NCBI RefSeq assembly: GCF_014851685.1
Contig: NZ_JACVAC010000004.1
Span: 124,001-188,000, forward strand
Reading direction: 5' to 3'
From: Pseudomonas sp. PDM05
GTDB taxonomy: Bacteria; Pseudomonadota; Gammaproteobacteria; Pseudomonadales; Pseudomonadaceae
DNA length: 64,000 bases
Shown: piece by piece, positions 44,281 through 54,726 of the stretch
How positions within the stretch are numbered: the first letter of the stretch is position 1
How the letters are laid out: each line of letters starts with the position of its first letter
Notes under the pieces: model-generated
The model's database searches: none
What the model saw: only the letters and a program-made list of their open reading frames with translations
Told to the model about the DNA's origin: nothing
Position numbers and translations under genes: made by a program

Positions 44281-46188
44281 ATGTTTTCCCGGCTGACCCG
44301 TTTGCTGGTCAACGCCAGCGTCCGCGTCAAGCTTGCCATCGGTTTCGGGCAAGTGCTGATGCTCAGCTTCGCCATCGCCGTCACCGGCTGGCAAGCCTTG
44401 AATGCCATGATCTACCGCTCCACCAACCTGACGACCCTGGGACAATTGGCGGTTGCTGGCCAAGCCATGCGTGCTGATCGCATCGTCTACCGCACGCTGA
44501 CGGACCCGAACAGCCGGGGCAAACTCACCACACACATCGAGACCATCGAAACCCATCTGGCCGCCCTTTCAAGCCGCATGCGAGACCCCGCCGACCGCCA
44601 GCGCCTAGAACAGGCCACCCGCCTGGTCACCGACTTCAAGGCGGCACTCAGCGAGCTAGCGCCCCTGATCGAGCACCGCGAAAACGCCCGCAGCCCACTG
44701 GACAAGACCGCACAGCAAGCCAGCGACACCCTGGCCCAACTCGCCAGTGAGCTGCCCGACCAGCAAGATCAGACAGCCCTGGATGCCATCGAAAACCTGC
44801 GCCAGGCCATGGTCCGTGCCGATGAAGGCGCCCAGCGCCCCGCATGGGCCGCCGCGTCGCTGGAGGCCTATGCCCAGGCAGTCAGCGACGCGTTGCAGGC
44901 GCTGGAGGCCGCACTGGCCGCTGTCACGGCTCTGCCGGTGGACTCGACCCTGCTCAAGAGCGACATCGCCAATTACCGCGAGCAGCTACTCAACCTCAAG
45001 CAAGCCCAACTCAACGCCGAAACCGTGCAGAACCGCTTCGAACAACAGCTCGATCAGTTACTGGAACAAAGCGACCAGATGAGCCAAGGCCAAACCCTCA
45101 AACGCGACAACGAAGCCGGCAAGACCCGTCTGCTGCTGATCAGTGTGACCGTCGTCGCACTGTTGCTCGGCACCCTGGCCGCCTGGTGGATCGCCCGGCA
45201 AATTGCGGTGCCACTGCGTGAAGTGCTGGCCCGCGCCAACCGTATCGCCGAAGGCGACCTGAGCCACGACATGCCGGTGGGACGCCGCGATGAACTGGGC
45301 CAACTGCAGCACGCCATCGGGGACATGACCCACAACCTGCGCCACCTGATCAGCGGCATCGGCGACAGCGCCCGGCAGATCGCCAGCGCGGCCACCGAGT
45401 TATCAGCCGTCACCGAGCAGACCCGCAACGGGGTCAACAAGCAAAAAGATGAAACCGATCAGGTCGCCACCGCGATGAACCAAATGCTCGCCACCGCCCA
45501 GGAAGTCGCCCGGCATGCCGAGCAAGCGTCAATCGCGGCAAACGAGGCTGACCGCCAAGCGAGTGCCGGCGACAAGGTGGTGGCGCAGGCGGTTGAGCAG
45601 ATCGGCCAGCTGGCCGAAGAAATGGCACTTTCAGGCCGCGCAATGCTGACGTTGCAGCAAGAAAGCCAGAAGATCGCCAGCGTGCTCGACGTGATCAAGT
45701 CCGTGTCCCAGCAGACCAACCTGCTGGCCTTGAATGCAGCCATCGAGGCCGCACGCGCAGGCAGTGCCGGCGAAGGCTTTGCGGTGGTGGCCGATGAAGT
45801 GCGCAGCCTGGCGCAACGCACCCAGGCGTCTGCCGAAGAGATCGAAGGTTTGATCCTCAGCCTGCACAACGGCACCCAGCACGTGGCCGAGACGCTGGAC
45901 AGCAGCCGCAACCTGACCGACGACAGCGTCGACCTGACCCGCGACGCCGGCGAGGCACTGGCCGCGATTGCGCGCACGGTGGCGATCATTCAGGAAATGA
46001 ACCCGCAGATTGCCGCGGCCGCCGAAGAACAAAGTGCGGTAGTCGAAGAGATCAATCGCAGCGTGTTGCAGGTGCGCGACGTGTCCGAACACACCGCCGC
46101 CGCCAGCGAAGAGACGGCGGCGGCGAGTGTTCAGTTGACGCGGTTGAGCATGGATCTGCAGGCGCTGGTGGGCAAATTCCAGCTCTGA
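44281..46188 (+). CDS. methyl-accepting chemotaxis protein with HBM-type sensor domain, receptor 2
   Basis: A 635-residue paralogue of the upstream receptor with the same architecture: helix 1 (about 20-40), a periplasmic helical domain of about 240 residues, helix 2 (about 285-305), HAMP (NRIAEGDLSHDMPVGRRDELG) and a signalling domain with [20 protein letters not shown]. The cytoplasmic parts are nearly collinear, while the periplasmic domains share little, so the ligand probably differs. The gene begins 106 nt after receptor 1, behind a large hairpin. Confidence 0.92.
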   Translation: MFSRLTRLLVNASVRVKLAIGFGQVLMLSFAIAVTGWQALNAMIYRSTNLTTLGQLAVAGQAMRADRIVYRTLTDPNSRGKLTTHIETIETHLAALSSRMRDPADRQRLEQATRLVTDFKAALSELAPLIEHRENARSPLDKTAQQASDTLAQLASELPDQQDQTALDAIENLRQAMVRADEGAQRPAWAAASLEAYAQAVSDALQALEAALAAVTALPVDSTLLKSDIANYREQLLNLKQAQLNAETVQNRFEQQLDQLLEQSDQMSQGQTLKRDNEAGKTRLLLISVTVVALLLGTLAAWWIARQIAVPLREVLARANRIAEGDLSHDMPVGRRDELGQLQHAIGDMTHNLRHLISGIGDSARQIASAATELSAVTEQTRNGVNKQKDETDQVATAMNQMLATAQEVARHAEQASIAANEADRQASAGDKVVAQAVEQIGQLAEEMALSGRAMLTLQQESQKIASVLDVIKSVSQQTNLLALNAAIEAARAGSAGEGFAVVADEVRSLAQRTQASAEEIEGLILSLHNGTQHVAETLDSSRNLTDDSVDLTRDAGEALAAIARTVAIIQEMNPQIAAAAEEQSAVVEEINRSVLQVRDVSEHTAAASEETAAASVQLTRLSMDLQALVGKFQL

Positions 46189-46192
46189 CCCC

Positions 46193-46324
46193 GTAGTGAG
46201 CGGGCTTGCCCCGCGCTGGGTGGCGCAGCCGCCCCAAACGGTCCACCGCGGTGTTTCAGGAAGACCGAGGCGCCTGGATTTGGGGCGGCTGCGCCGCCCG
46301 GCGCGGGGCAAGCCCGCTCACTAC
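46193..46324. repeat. large REP palindrome, GTAGTGAG class, second copy
   Basis: A 132-nt element closely related to 35992-36124: the first ~46 nt (GTAGTGAGCGGGCTTGCC to CCGCCCC) are practically the same in both, the centre differs, and the inverted arm returns at the end. It fills the gap between the convergent receptor 2 and ABC ATPase genes, where it may also act as a bidirectional terminator. Confidence 0.85.
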
Positions 46325-46327
46325 AAG

Positions 46328-47083
46328 TTACAGGACCTGGCGCAGGAAGGCCTGGGCGCGTGGGTCTTTTGGCGCGTCGAAGAATTCGGCCGGGGCGGCG
46401 TCTTCGAGCAATTTGCCATGATCGAAGAACAGCACGCGGTCCGCCACTTCGCGGGCAAAGCCCATTTCGTGGGTGACGCAGACCATGGTCATGCCTTCCA
46501 AGGCCAGGGTCTTCATCACGTCCAGCACTTCGCCGACCATTTCCGGGTCGAGCGCCGAGGTGGGTTCGTCGAACAGCATGACCTTGGGCTCCATCGCCAA
46601 CGCACGGGCAATCGCCACGCGTTGCTGCTGGCCGCCGGAGAGGCGCGACGGAAACTCGTTGGCCTTCTGCGCAATACCGACCTTTTCCAGCAGCGCCAGG
46701 GCCTTGGCTTCGCGCTCTTTCTTGCCGCGCTTGCGCACGACTTTTTGCGCCAGGCAGAGGTTTTCCAGCACGGTCATGTGGGGGAACAGATTGAAGTGCT
46801 GGAACACCATGCCGACTTCGCGACGGTAGGCGTTCACGTCGGTTTTCGGATCAGCCAGTTGCAGGCCGTCGATACTCACCGAGCCGGAATCGAACTCTTC
46901 CAGGCCATTGAGGCAGCGCAGGAAAGTGGACTTGCCAGAGCCCGACGGACCGATCACCACCAGCACTTCGCCCTTGGCCACCTGGGTGGTGACGTGGTCG
47001 ACCGCGCGCACCACATGGCCACGGGTATCGAAGACTTTTACCAGATCGCGGACTTCAATCACTTTGGGCGAGCCTCCGCTCAA
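46328..47083 (-). CDS. polar amino-acid ABC transporter ATP-binding protein
   Basis: A 251-residue ATPase of the His/Glu-type importer family. Walker [10 protein letters not shown], signature [15 protein letters not shown], Walker [15 protein letters not shown] and the switch His (CVTHEMGFA) are all present. The first codons overlap the permease gene by 29 nt; a GTG at 47062 is an alternative start. Order permease then ATPase matches PA5075-PA5074. Confidence 0.94.
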   Translation of the reverse strand: MSGGSPKVIEVRDLVKVFDTRGHVVRAVDHVTTQVAKGEVLVVIGPSGSGKSTFLRCLNGLEEFDSGSVSIDGLQLADPKTDVNAYRREVGMVFQHFNLFPHMTVLENLCLAQKVVRKRGKKEREAKALALLEKVGIAQKANEFPSRLSGGQQQRVAIARALAMEPKVMLFDEPTSALDPEMVGEVLDVMKTLALEGMTMVCVTHEMGFAREVADRVLFFDHGKLLEDAAPAEFFDAPKDPRAQAFLRQVL

Positions 47084-48014
47084 GCCGGCTGGCCATTTTC
47101 GACAGCGGCAGGTTGATCAGCAGGTACAGGCCTGCAACGCAGAACAGGATTTCAAACGGCGAGAACGAGGTGGTGATCACCTCGCGACCGCTCTTGAGCA
47201 GTTCGGTAATCGCGATCACCGAGACCAGCGAAGTGTCTTTCACCAGGCTGATAAATTGCCCGGCCAGCGGTGGCAGCACGCGCTTGAATGCCTGCGGCAA
47301 CACCACGTGACGCATCGACTGGCTGGCGCTCAAGCCCAGGGAGCGCGCAGCTTCGTTCTGGCCACGGGTGATTGACTGCACGCCGGCGCGGACGATTTCC
47401 GCCACATAGGCGCCCGTGAACAGCGACAACGCGGCAATCCCGGCAAATTCCCGGGACAGGTTGAGCACCGTGCCGATAAAGAAATAGAAGATGAAGATCT
47501 GCACCAGCAGCGGCGTACCGCGCACCAACTCGACGTAGATGGTCGACAGGTCGCGCAGGGTCGGGTTGTTGGACAGACGGCACAGGCCGGTCGCCAGCCC
47601 GATCGCCAGCCCCAGGATGCCGGAGACCACCGACAGCCACAGCGTGGTCCACAAGCCCCACATCAACGGGCCCAACGCCCAATGCCGGGTCACACCGATC
47701 ACGTCGCCCTCGGCCACGTCATCGCCGCGCGCCACTTGCAGGCTGTTATCAGCCACGGTCAGCGTCTGCAGGGCACCCGCGTCGTTGCGCAGGGTCACTT
47801 CGGCGACATCGCCTTTGCGCACCAACTCAACCACGGTAGAAATATCCGCCGCGCGCTGGGACGTTTCAGCCTGGTAGGCGAAGTACTGCGGTACGCGGTT
47901 CCAGCGCCATTCGTAGGACATCAGCGAAGTGGCGTAATACAAGGCACCAGCCAGACCGACCAGCACGACCACGGTCAGCAGGTGCCAGGGCCATTGGGCT
48001 TTTTTCTGTTTCAT
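47055..48014 (-). CDS. polar amino-acid ABC transporter permease
   Basis: A 319-residue inner-membrane permease of the HisM/GlnP family. The first membrane helix ([20 protein letters not shown]) is separated from the rest by an unusual periplasmic insert of about 90 residues ([18 protein letters not shown] onward); the conserved EAA loop reads [21 protein letters not shown] single permease gene implies a homodimeric channel. Confidence 0.92.
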   Translation of the reverse strand: MKQKKAQWPWHLLTVVVLVGLAGALYYATSLMSYEWRWNRVPQYFAYQAETSQRAADISTVVELVRKGDVAEVTLRNDAGALQTLTVADNSLQVARGDDVAEGDVIGVTRHWALGPLMWGLWTTLWLSVVSGILGLAIGLATGLCRLSNNPTLRDLSTIYVELVRGTPLLVQIFIFYFFIGTVLNLSREFAGIAALSLFTGAYVAEIVRAGVQSITRGQNEAARSLGLSASQSMRHVVLPQAFKRVLPPLAGQFISLVKDTSLVSVIAITELLKSGREVITTSFSPFEILFCVAGLYLLINLPLSKMASRLERRLAQSD

Positions 48015-48051
48015 TTCAAATTCCGCGATTTGTGTTGCTTGTCAGGCCGTC

Positions 48052-48134
48052 TTCGCGAGCAAGCCCGCTCCCACACTCGACCGAGTTCCAACATGAAATG
48101 CGGTCAAAATGTGGGAGCGGGCTTGCTCGCGAAG
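48052..48134. repeat. REPIN between permease and binding-protein genes
   Basis: Two REP cores (reverse GCAAGCCCGCTCCCAC, then GTGGGAGCGGGCTTGC) face outward-in across about 35 nt. It may lower permease/ATPase transcription relative to the binding protein. Confidence 0.88.
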
Positions 48135-48155
48135 GGCGCGACTCGGTCTAAACCT

Positions 48156-48953
48156 TTATTCCATGTCCTTGAGCCACTCGGAGCTCTTGAACCACTTGTC
48201 ATGGATGCGATCGTAGGTGCCGTCGTTACGGATCTGGTGCAGGAAGTTGTTGATGAAGTTGATGCTGTCGTAATCGCCTTTTTTCAGGCCAAACGCCAGG
48301 GGTTCGAAGGTGAACGGTTCTTCGAGGAACACCAGCTTGCCGTTGCCGACTTTCTTCTCGGCGACCACGTTGTACGGCGCGTCATACACAAAGGCATCGG
48401 CCTTGCCGTTGACCACGTCCAGCACGCCTTCCTGCTCGTTGTCGTAGCCGTGGTACTTGGCTTTGGAGATCAGCTTCTTGGCGACCATCTCGCCGGTGGT
48501 GCCGAGCTTGGAAGTCAGGCGGTACTTCTCGTCGTTCAGGTCTTTGTAGGACTTGATGGTGCCTTCCAGATCCTTGCGGATCAGCAGGGTCTGGCCGACC
48601 ACGATGAACGGTTCGCTGAAGTTCAGGCGCAGGTTGCGCTCCTGGGTCAGGGTCATGCCGCTGCCGATCATGTCGAACTTGCCGGTCAGGAAGGCCGGGA
48701 TGATGCCGTCGTAGCCGGTGGAAACCAGCTCCAGCTTGACGCCCATGGACTTGGCCAGGGCCTTGAGGATGTCGACTTCGAAGCCGATGATTTCACCGCG
48801 CTTGTCTGTCATTTCGAACGGCATGTAGGTCGGGTCCATGCCGACCTTCAGCGTGCCGCGCTTGACCGCATCGTCGATCGCGCCGGCCTGGGCCGCAGTG
48901 GCCGCGACCAGCGCGGTGACGCCAAGCAGCAGCATCGAAAGATACTTTTTCAT
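48156..48953 (-). CDS. amino-acid ABC transporter substrate-binding protein 1
   Basis: A 265-residue periplasmic SBP_bac_3 protein. The signal peptide MKKYLSMLLLGVTALVAATA-AQA is followed by RGTLKVGMDPTYMPFEMTD and FDMIGSGMTLTQERNLRLNF. ATG 48953 has the AGGGGA ribosome-binding site at 7 nt; upstream ATG 48956 and TTG 48959 are less well placed. It is first in the operon with the permease and ATPase. Ligand unknown. Confidence 0.93.
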   Translation of the reverse strand: MKKYLSMLLLGVTALVAATAAQAGAIDDAVKRGTLKVGMDPTYMPFEMTDKRGEIIGFEVDILKALAKSMGVKLELVSTGYDGIIPAFLTGKFDMIGSGMTLTQERNLRLNFSEPFIVVGQTLLIRKDLEGTIKSYKDLNDEKYRLTSKLGTTGEMVAKKLISKAKYHGYDNEQEGVLDVVNGKADAFVYDAPYNVVAEKKVGNGKLVFLEEPFTFEPLAFGLKKGDYDSINFINNFLHQIRNDGTYDRIHDKWFKSSEWLKDME

Positions 48954-49019
48954 CATCAAGTCCCCTGAACGATTCTTATGAGGTCGGCGCGCAAAAGGGC
49001 TGCACCATTTCGGGGTGCG

Positions 49020-49047
49020 ATCCTAACCCACTCGTCTGCCGTCACAA
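49020..49047 (-). promoter_or_regulatory. candidate sigma-70 promoter of binding protein 1
   Basis: On the minus strand TTGTGA (49042-49047), 16 nt, TAGGAT (49020-49025). The -10 lies in GAGTGGGTTAGGATCGC, which recurs almost exactly upstream of the paralogue at 50008. The remaining 48960-49172 gap shows nothing else. Confidence 0.45.
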
Positions 49048-49172
49048 AGGTTTCACGGGTATTTGTTGTCGGCGTATGTCGGAAATGCCCCACAAATGCC
49101 GGAAGAACCCCAGGGGCAGACACTTCAGCACCTGGATTCGGCAACCGGCGGATGTGTAAGCAGTTATGACTT

Positions 49173-49973
49173 TCACTCAATGTCCGCCATCCAGTCGGTG
49201 CCCCTGAACCACTTGTCGTGCAGCCGATCATAGGTGCCGTCCTGGGCCACCTGATTGAGGAAATGGTTGATCCAGTTGAGGCTGTCGTAATCGCCCTTTT
49301 TCAGGCCGAACGCCAAGGGCTCGTAGGTGAAGGGCTGCTCCAGTGCCAGCAAGCTGCTGTTTTCCGGCCGGCCACTGGCGATCAGGTTGTAGGGCGCATC
49401 GTGGATAAAGGCATCGGCTTTGCCTTCCACCACCTGCCGCACGCCTTCTTCGGGTGTGGCGAAACTGCTCAGCTGCGCCGCGCCCAGAAAACGTTGCGCG
49501 GCCAATTCCCCGGTAGTGCCCTCGGTGACGGCGATACGGTAGCCGGCCTCGTCCAGTTCTTCGACACTGCCGACCTTGCCCGCCAGGCTTGGATGCAGCA
49601 GCACGGTCTGGCCGACGACGATAAAGGAGTCGCTGAAATTCAGCTTGAGATTACGCTCCTGGGTGACGGTCATGCCGCTGCCGATCAGGTCGAACTTGTT
49701 GGCCAGCAGCCCCGGCAGCAAATCGGTGTAGGGCACCGCCACCAACTCCAGCTCAACCCCCAGCGCACGACTCATCGTCTGAAGCAGGTCGATTTCGAAA
49801 CCGACAATGCGTCCCTGCCGGTCAGTCATTTCAAACGGCACATAGGTGGGCGTGGTCCCGACCTTCAGCACACCACGCCGCACCGCATCGTCCAACGCAC
49901 CGGCATACAGCGGGCCACCCTCCATCAATGCGACAGCGCCTATCAGCAGTGCCGAACAATACCTTTTGAGCAT
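49173..49973 (-). CDS. amino-acid ABC transporter substrate-binding protein 2 (paralogue)
   Basis: A 266-residue SBP_bac_3 protein collinear with binding protein 1 (RRGVLKVGTTPTYVPFEMTD, FDLIGSGMTVTQERNLKLNF, FGLKKGDYDSLNWINHFL). The signal peptide ends GGPLYAG. It is an adjacent duplication without its own permease or ATPase, so it probably feeds the same transporter with a different ligand. Confidence 0.92.
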   Translation of the reverse strand: MLKRYCSALLIGAVALMEGGPLYAGALDDAVRRGVLKVGTTPTYVPFEMTDRQGRIVGFEIDLLQTMSRALGVELELVAVPYTDLLPGLLANKFDLIGSGMTVTQERNLKLNFSDSFIVVGQTVLLHPSLAGKVGSVEELDEAGYRIAVTEGTTGELAAQRFLGAAQLSSFATPEEGVRQVVEGKADAFIHDAPYNLIASGRPENSSLLALEQPFTYEPLAFGLKKGDYDSLNWINHFLNQVAQDGTYDRLHDKWFRGTDWMADIE

Positions 49974-50007
49974 GAAAATCCCCGTGGTGAATCAAATTTG
50001 CGCGGCG

Positions 50008-50034
50008 ATGCTAACCCAGTCGCAGGCACGGCAA
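50008..50034 (-). promoter_or_regulatory. candidate promoter of binding protein 2
   Basis: Minus strand TTGCCG (50029-50034), 15 nt, TAGCAT (50008-50013), in a context GACTGGGTTAGCATCGC almost the same as the site at 49020. The short spacer lowers confidence; the conservation between paralogues raises it. Confidence 0.4.
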
Positions 50035-50099
50035 TACGCCTCGAACCGGGGTCTTTTGTTTCGAAATAACAAGGAGTTAGCGCTTAAAGGAAGAAGCGC

Positions 50100-50152
50100 G
50101 AAACGCTGTAGGACCAGCGTTTCAAATGCCCCCGGAGTGAGCCTCCGGGGGC
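50100..50152 (-). terminator. tandem hairpins downstream of opgH
   Basis: Two perfect 9-bp stems follow the opgH stop: GCCCCCGGA/TCCGGGGGC (50128-50136 with 50144-50152) and GAAACGCTG/CAGCGTTTC (50100-50108 with 50115-50123). Only short T stretches follow on the minus strand, so termination efficiency is uncertain. Confidence 0.6.
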
Positions 50153-50159
50153 GTCTGAA

Positions 50160-52730
50160 TCAGGCCGGTTGGGCCTGGGAGACTTGCGGTTGCAGCGGCA
50201 GCAGTGGCGCGTGAGGATCGGACTTGATCGATTCACGCCAGGCACCCAGCCATTCGGCGTGGCCTTCGCTCCAGACCTGCTCGTGCAGGCGGGCCAGGGC
50301 GACCGGGTCGCTGAGCAACGCCACACGTTCGCCGTTGTTGAGGCCGGCAGGGCCGACTTTCAACGCATGGCGCACACGCTCGGCACGCAGGTACTCGATC
50401 GGCTCCGCTTCGCGGTGACGCGAGGTGGCCAGGGCGCAGGCCAAGGCGTTCTGCTGCGGATCGACCACGGCGCGCACGAAGCCGTCGTTCAGCGCATGCC
50501 AACGGTTTTCGTGGGTGTACTTCTCGGTCGACAACAGCGCCTGCGGCGGATTGTATTCCTCAGGAATCAGGAACAGGCTCTCGTCACGGGACTTGAGGCC
50601 CAGCTTGACCCGACTGGAGATGACCGACACCGGGATCGACAGCATCAGCGAGCCGACAATCGGCACCAGCCACCACAGGAAGCTCGGGTTCAGCCACACC
50701 ACCAGCAGGGCCCACAAGAAGCCCAGCACGGTTTGCGGACCGTGGCGCTTGACCGCTTCGCTCCATGGGGTGGAGTCATCGTCACGCTGCGGCGAGTTCC
50801 AGGTTGCCGCCCAGCCGAGGAACGCGGCCAGTACGAAACGGGTGTGGAAAATCATCCGCACAGGCGCCAGCAGCATGGAGAACAGCATCTCCAGTAGCAT
50901 CGACACGGTCACCTTGAACTTGCCACCGAACTCTTTCGCGCCCTTGGCCCAGATCAGGATGATGCTCAGCAGTTTCGGCAGGAACAGCAGCACGATGGTG
51001 GTCGAGAACAACGCCACCGCCTTGTCCGGATGCCATTGCGGCCACAGCGGGTACAACTGGCGCGGGGCCATGAAGTACTGCGGTTCCATCAGCGTGTTCA
51101 CCGCCAGCAGCGCAGTGGACAGCACCAGGAAGAAGAACCACAACGGCGCCGACAGGTACGACATCACGCCGGTCAGGAACACCGCGCGGTGCACCGGGTG
51201 CATGCCTTTGACCAGGAACAGGCGGAAGTTCATCAGGTTGCCGTGGCACCAGCGTCGGTCACGCTTGAGTTCGTCCAGCAGGTTCGGCGGCAGTTCTTCG
51301 TAGCTGCCCGGCAGATCGTAGGCAATCCACACGCCCCAGCCGGCACGGCGCATCAGCGCAGCTTCGACGAAGTCGTGGGAGAGGATCGCACCGGCAAACG
51401 CGCCTTTACCCGGCAACGGCGCCAGGGCGCAGTGCTCGATAAACGGCTGCATGCGGATGATCGCGTTGTGACCCCAGTAGTGGGATTCACCCAATTGCCA
51501 GAAGTGCAGGCCGGCGGTGAACAGCGGGCCGTACACACGGGTGGCGAACTGCTGCATGCGCGCATACAGGGTGTCCATGCCCGACGCACGCGGCGCGGTC
51601 TGGATAATCCCGGCATCCGGCGTGGCTTCCATCAGGCGCACCAGGCTGGTCAGGCACTCGCCGCTCATCACGCTGTCGGCGTCGAGAACGACCATGTACT
51701 TGTATTCACCGCCCCAGCGACGGCAGAAGTCGTCGAGGTTGCCGCTCTTGCGTTTGACGCGACGGCGACGGCGGCGATAGAAGATCTTGCCGAAACCACC
51801 GGCTTCACGGCACACGTCGAGCCAGGCTTGCTGTTCGGCGATGCAGATGTCGGCGTCGTTACTGTCGCTGAGCACAAAGAAGTCGAAACGGTCGAGGTCG
51901 CCAGTGGCGGCCACCGATTCGAAGGTAGCGCGCAGGCCGGCGAATACCCGGGGCACGTCTTCGTTGCAGATCGGCATCACCAGCGCGGTGCGGGCGTCTT
52001 TCGGGATCGGCTCGTCACCGGCACTTTTACCGGAAATGCGGTATTTATCGTGACCGGTCAGCAGTTCCAGGAAGCCCATCAACGCGGTCCAGAAACCGGC
52101 CGAGACCCAGCAGAACAAGATCCCGAACATGATCAGGATGCTGGTTTGCAGGGCGTAAGGCAGTACCTGGGTGGCGGTCTGCAGCAGGGTCTGGTTGCGG
52201 ATCTCGTCGAAGTCGACCAGCGACCAGCCCTGGTACGGCATGATGCCCTTCATGTACCAGCCGGCGACGATGGTCTGGCCGAGCATCAGCACCAACAGGA
52301 TGTAACGACGGATCGAACCCACGGTACGCCAGCGCGCAGCCGGCAGCACACGTTCGTCTTTCGGCGGCTTCGGCGGGTTGGTGCGACCTGTCAGCCGGCG
52401 CCAACCGCGCACCAGGATGTTGGTGCGCCAAGGCTCCGGCACCACTTTGGTCCGACGGATCGGCGGCGTGGCTTTCAGGCACACGCGCCCTTCGGCGTCG
52501 ACCGCGAGCATTTCGGCGTCTTGCAGTTCTTCGGCACTGTTGAGGGTCAACCGGCGGCCGACCGACGCTTGGGCGGCGTCGGTTGGCGCGTCAAAGGTCG
52601 ACGACGACAAGCGTTCGTGCAGTTCGCTGAAAGACTTGCAGCCCGCCAGTTCGGCGCGCTGCTCAGCGGTCATCGGGAGATGCGCCAGGTACTCTTGCAG
52701 AGTCTCTGGCGTGGCTTGGGAATTACTCAT
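50160..52730 (-). CDS. opgH: glucans biosynthesis glucosyltransferase OpgH (MdoH)
   Basis: Inner-membrane family 2 glycosyltransferase that makes the linear backbone of osmoregulated periplasmic glucans from UDP-glucose. It has 856 residues with multiple membrane helices around a large cytoplasmic catalytic domain; [13 protein letters not shown] and [12 protein letters not shown] carry the metal/nucleotide-binding Asp residues, and [13 protein letters not shown] is the QxxRW-like acceptor motif. It overlaps opgG by 8 nt, so the two are cotranslated. Confidence 0.96.
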   Translation of the reverse strand: MSNSQATPETLQEYLAHLPMTAEQRAELAGCKSFSELHERLSSSTFDAPTDAAQASVGRRLTLNSAEELQDAEMLAVDAEGRVCLKATPPIRRTKVVPEPWRTNILVRGWRRLTGRTNPPKPPKDERVLPAARWRTVGSIRRYILLVLMLGQTIVAGWYMKGIMPYQGWSLVDFDEIRNQTLLQTATQVLPYALQTSILIMFGILFCWVSAGFWTALMGFLELLTGHDKYRISGKSAGDEPIPKDARTALVMPICNEDVPRVFAGLRATFESVAATGDLDRFDFFVLSDSNDADICIAEQQAWLDVCREAGGFGKIFYRRRRRRVKRKSGNLDDFCRRWGGEYKYMVVLDADSVMSGECLTSLVRLMEATPDAGIIQTAPRASGMDTLYARMQQFATRVYGPLFTAGLHFWQLGESHYWGHNAIIRMQPFIEHCALAPLPGKGAFAGAILSHDFVEAALMRRAGWGVWIAYDLPGSYEELPPNLLDELKRDRRWCHGNLMNFRLFLVKGMHPVHRAVFLTGVMSYLSAPLWFFFLVLSTALLAVNTLMEPQYFMAPRQLYPLWPQWHPDKAVALFSTTIVLLFLPKLLSIILIWAKGAKEFGGKFKVTVSMLLEMLFSMLLAPVRMIFHTRFVLAAFLGWAATWNSPQRDDDSTPWSEAVKRHGPQTVLGFLWALLVVWLNPSFLWWLVPIVGSLMLSIPVSVISSRVKLGLKSRDESLFLIPEEYNPPQALLSTEKYTHENRWHALNDGFVRAVVDPQQNALACALATSRHREAEPIEYLRAERVRHALKVGPAGLNNGERVALLSDPVALARLHEQVWSEGHAEWLGAWRESIKSDPHAPLLPLQPQVSQAQPA

Positions 52731-54459
52731 CGGCAGGCAACTGATAGCTCCAGGTCTCGGTCAGGACTTGTTCAGTCTTGGCCGGTTCCGGTGTGGCTGG
52801 GGCAGCTTCTGGCTGCTTGGCTTCCTTGTCTTTCGCGTCTTTCTTGGCTTGTTTCTCGTGTTGCTTGGCCAGCACTTTGTCGGCTTTGAGCACGTGGCTC
52901 GAATCCTTCTCCGGCTCAGGCTTGACGATGTCCTGCACCAGGGCCGCACGCATCTCGGTCGGCTTGCCGGCGTCCTTGATCTTCAGGCGCAGGGTCAAGC
53001 GCCAGCCTTTGGTGTGCTCGTTGTAGCGCACGCTGTTTTCGACCACTTCGGCGTTGTCGCCAACACTGACCTGGCTGCGCACCGCGGCATCCGCAGGCAG
53101 GGCCTTGAGGGACGGGCCTTCGAAGTCCACCAGATAAGCCACGCTGCCATCCGGCTGACGGATCAGGTTGGACTGTTTCACGTCACCAGTGGAACGCAGG
53201 GTCTGCTTGACCCAGGCGCTGTCGGCCGGGTGCAGGGATTTTTCGTCCATGGTCCAGTGCAGACGGTAGGCGACATCCAGCGGCTGGCCGACTTCCGGCA
53301 GTTTTTCCGGGCTCCAGAACGCAACGATGTTGTCGTTGGTTTCGTCGGCGGTCGGAATCTCAACCAGGTTGACGGTGCCCTTGCCCCAATCGCCTTCAGG
53401 CTCGATCCAGGCACTTGGGCGCTTGTCGTAGTTGTCGTCGAGGTCTTCGTAGTGGCTGAAATCGCGACCACGTTGCAGCAGGCCGAAACCTTTCGGGTTC
53501 TCGACGCTGAAGTTGCTGACCGACAGGTGTTTCGGGTTGTTCAGTGGGCGCCAGATCCACTCGCCGTTGCCGGCATGGATCGACAGACCGCTGGAATCAT
53601 GCAGCTCACGACGGTAGTTGAGCACTTTGGACGGCTGGTTCGCGCCGAACAGGAACATGCTGGTCAACGGGGCAACGCCCAGCTTGCTGACCTTGTCGCG
53701 CAGGTACATCTGGGATTTCACGTCGACAATGGTGTCGGTGCCCGGACGCAGGGTCAGGCGATACGCGCCGGTGGCACGCGGGGAATCCAGCAGGGCAAAG
53801 ATCACCAGCTGTTTTTCACCCGGCTTCGGACGTTCGATCCAGAACTCGGTGAACCGCGGGAATTCTTCACCGGACGGCAACGCAGTGTCGATCGCCATGC
53901 CACGGGCAGACAAGCCATAGGCCTGGCCCTTGCCGACGACGCGGAAGTAGCTCGCGCCCAGCATGGTCATGATTTCGTCTTGCTTGTCGGCCTTGTTGAT
54001 CGGGTACAGCACACGGAAACCGGCATAACCCAGCTGTTCGGTGGCTTTTGGATCAAGCTTCATGTCGCCGAAATCGAAACGCGTTGGGTCGTATTTGATT
54101 TCGTTGACGCTGTCGGCCGTGACTTCGTTGATTTTCACCGGTGTATCAAAGTGCATACCCTGGTGATAGAAGGACAGCTTGAACGGCGTGTTCTGGTCGG
54201 CCCACTCAGCTTTTTCGTTGCGGAAACGAATCTTCTGGTAATCAGCGAATTTCATTTCGCGGAATTCGTTCGGCAGATTGCTGCGCGGCGCTTCGTATTT
54301 CTGCCCGGCCAGCTCTTTAGCCTTGGCCGACACATCATCCAGACTGAATGCCCACAGTTGACCCGCGCCGAACAGGCAAAACAGGGCAGAGCCCGTCACC
54401 AGTGCGTTTCGTAACCGTTTGGCAGACAATTTTGGTGCATTACAGGGACTAACAATCAC
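52723..54459 (-). CDS. opgG: glucans biosynthesis protein OpgG (MdoG)
   Basis: Periplasmic protein that acts with OpgH, probably in branching or processing of the glucans. The GTG start at 54459, with GAGG 7 nt before it, gives 578 residues and a long Tat/Sec-style signal segment ending GAGQLWAF; a frame open to 54486 is less likely. The core is typical ([33 protein letters not shown]). A Lys/Ala/Glu-rich insert of about 50 residues (about 512-564) precedes the last conserved strand [10 protein letters not shown], making it longer than the 511-residue E. coli protein. Confidence 0.93.
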   Translation of the reverse strand: MIVSPCNAPKLSAKRLRNALVTGSALFCLFGAGQLWAFSLDDVSAKAKELAGQKYEAPRSNLPNEFREMKFADYQKIRFRNEKAEWADQNTPFKLSFYHQGMHFDTPVKINEVTADSVNEIKYDPTRFDFGDMKLDPKATEQLGYAGFRVLYPINKADKQDEIMTMLGASYFRVVGKGQAYGLSARGMAIDTALPSGEEFPRFTEFWIERPKPGEKQLVIFALLDSPRATGAYRLTLRPGTDTIVDVKSQMYLRDKVSKLGVAPLTSMFLFGANQPSKVLNYRRELHDSSGLSIHAGNGEWIWRPLNNPKHLSVSNFSVENPKGFGLLQRGRDFSHYEDLDDNYDKRPSAWIEPEGDWGKGTVNLVEIPTADETNDNIVAFWSPEKLPEVGQPLDVAYRLHWTMDEKSLHPADSAWVKQTLRSTGDVKQSNLIRQPDGSVAYLVDFEGPSLKALPADAAVRSQVSVGDNAEVVENSVRYNEHTKGWRLTLRLKIKDAGKPTEMRAALVQDIVKPEPEKDSSHVLKADKVLAKQHEKQAKKDAKDKEAKQPEAAPATPEPAKTEQVLTETWSYQLPADE

Positions 54460-54726
54460 GAGCAACCCTCGCCGAAAACAGATCAAAAAACCAACGGCCA
54501 GCTATCTATATGCCAGGTTGGCGAGCATTGTTCCGACTCCCCTGGGTCAAAATGATTCCCCATTGGCGATCGGACAAGTCTCTACCTAAGTCAAAAATGG
54601 ACCAAACAACGCTGATCCCCGTAGCGCGCGATTATCTAGTAGCCTGCGAGACAACGCATCAGGGGCGACCAAGTATTTGTAGTGAAATCCTGCGTTTTTA
54701 GGCATTAAAAGTCGTTTTTAATACAT

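Noticed and set aside
48978..49169. 63-codon frame between the two binding-protein genes
   Set aside because: Overlaps the promoter region of binding protein 1 in antisense and lacks a ribosome-binding site.
54510..54701. 63-codon plus-strand frame between opgG and dtd
   Set aside because: No ribosome-binding site, no recognisable motif, and it lies in the expected opgG promoter region.
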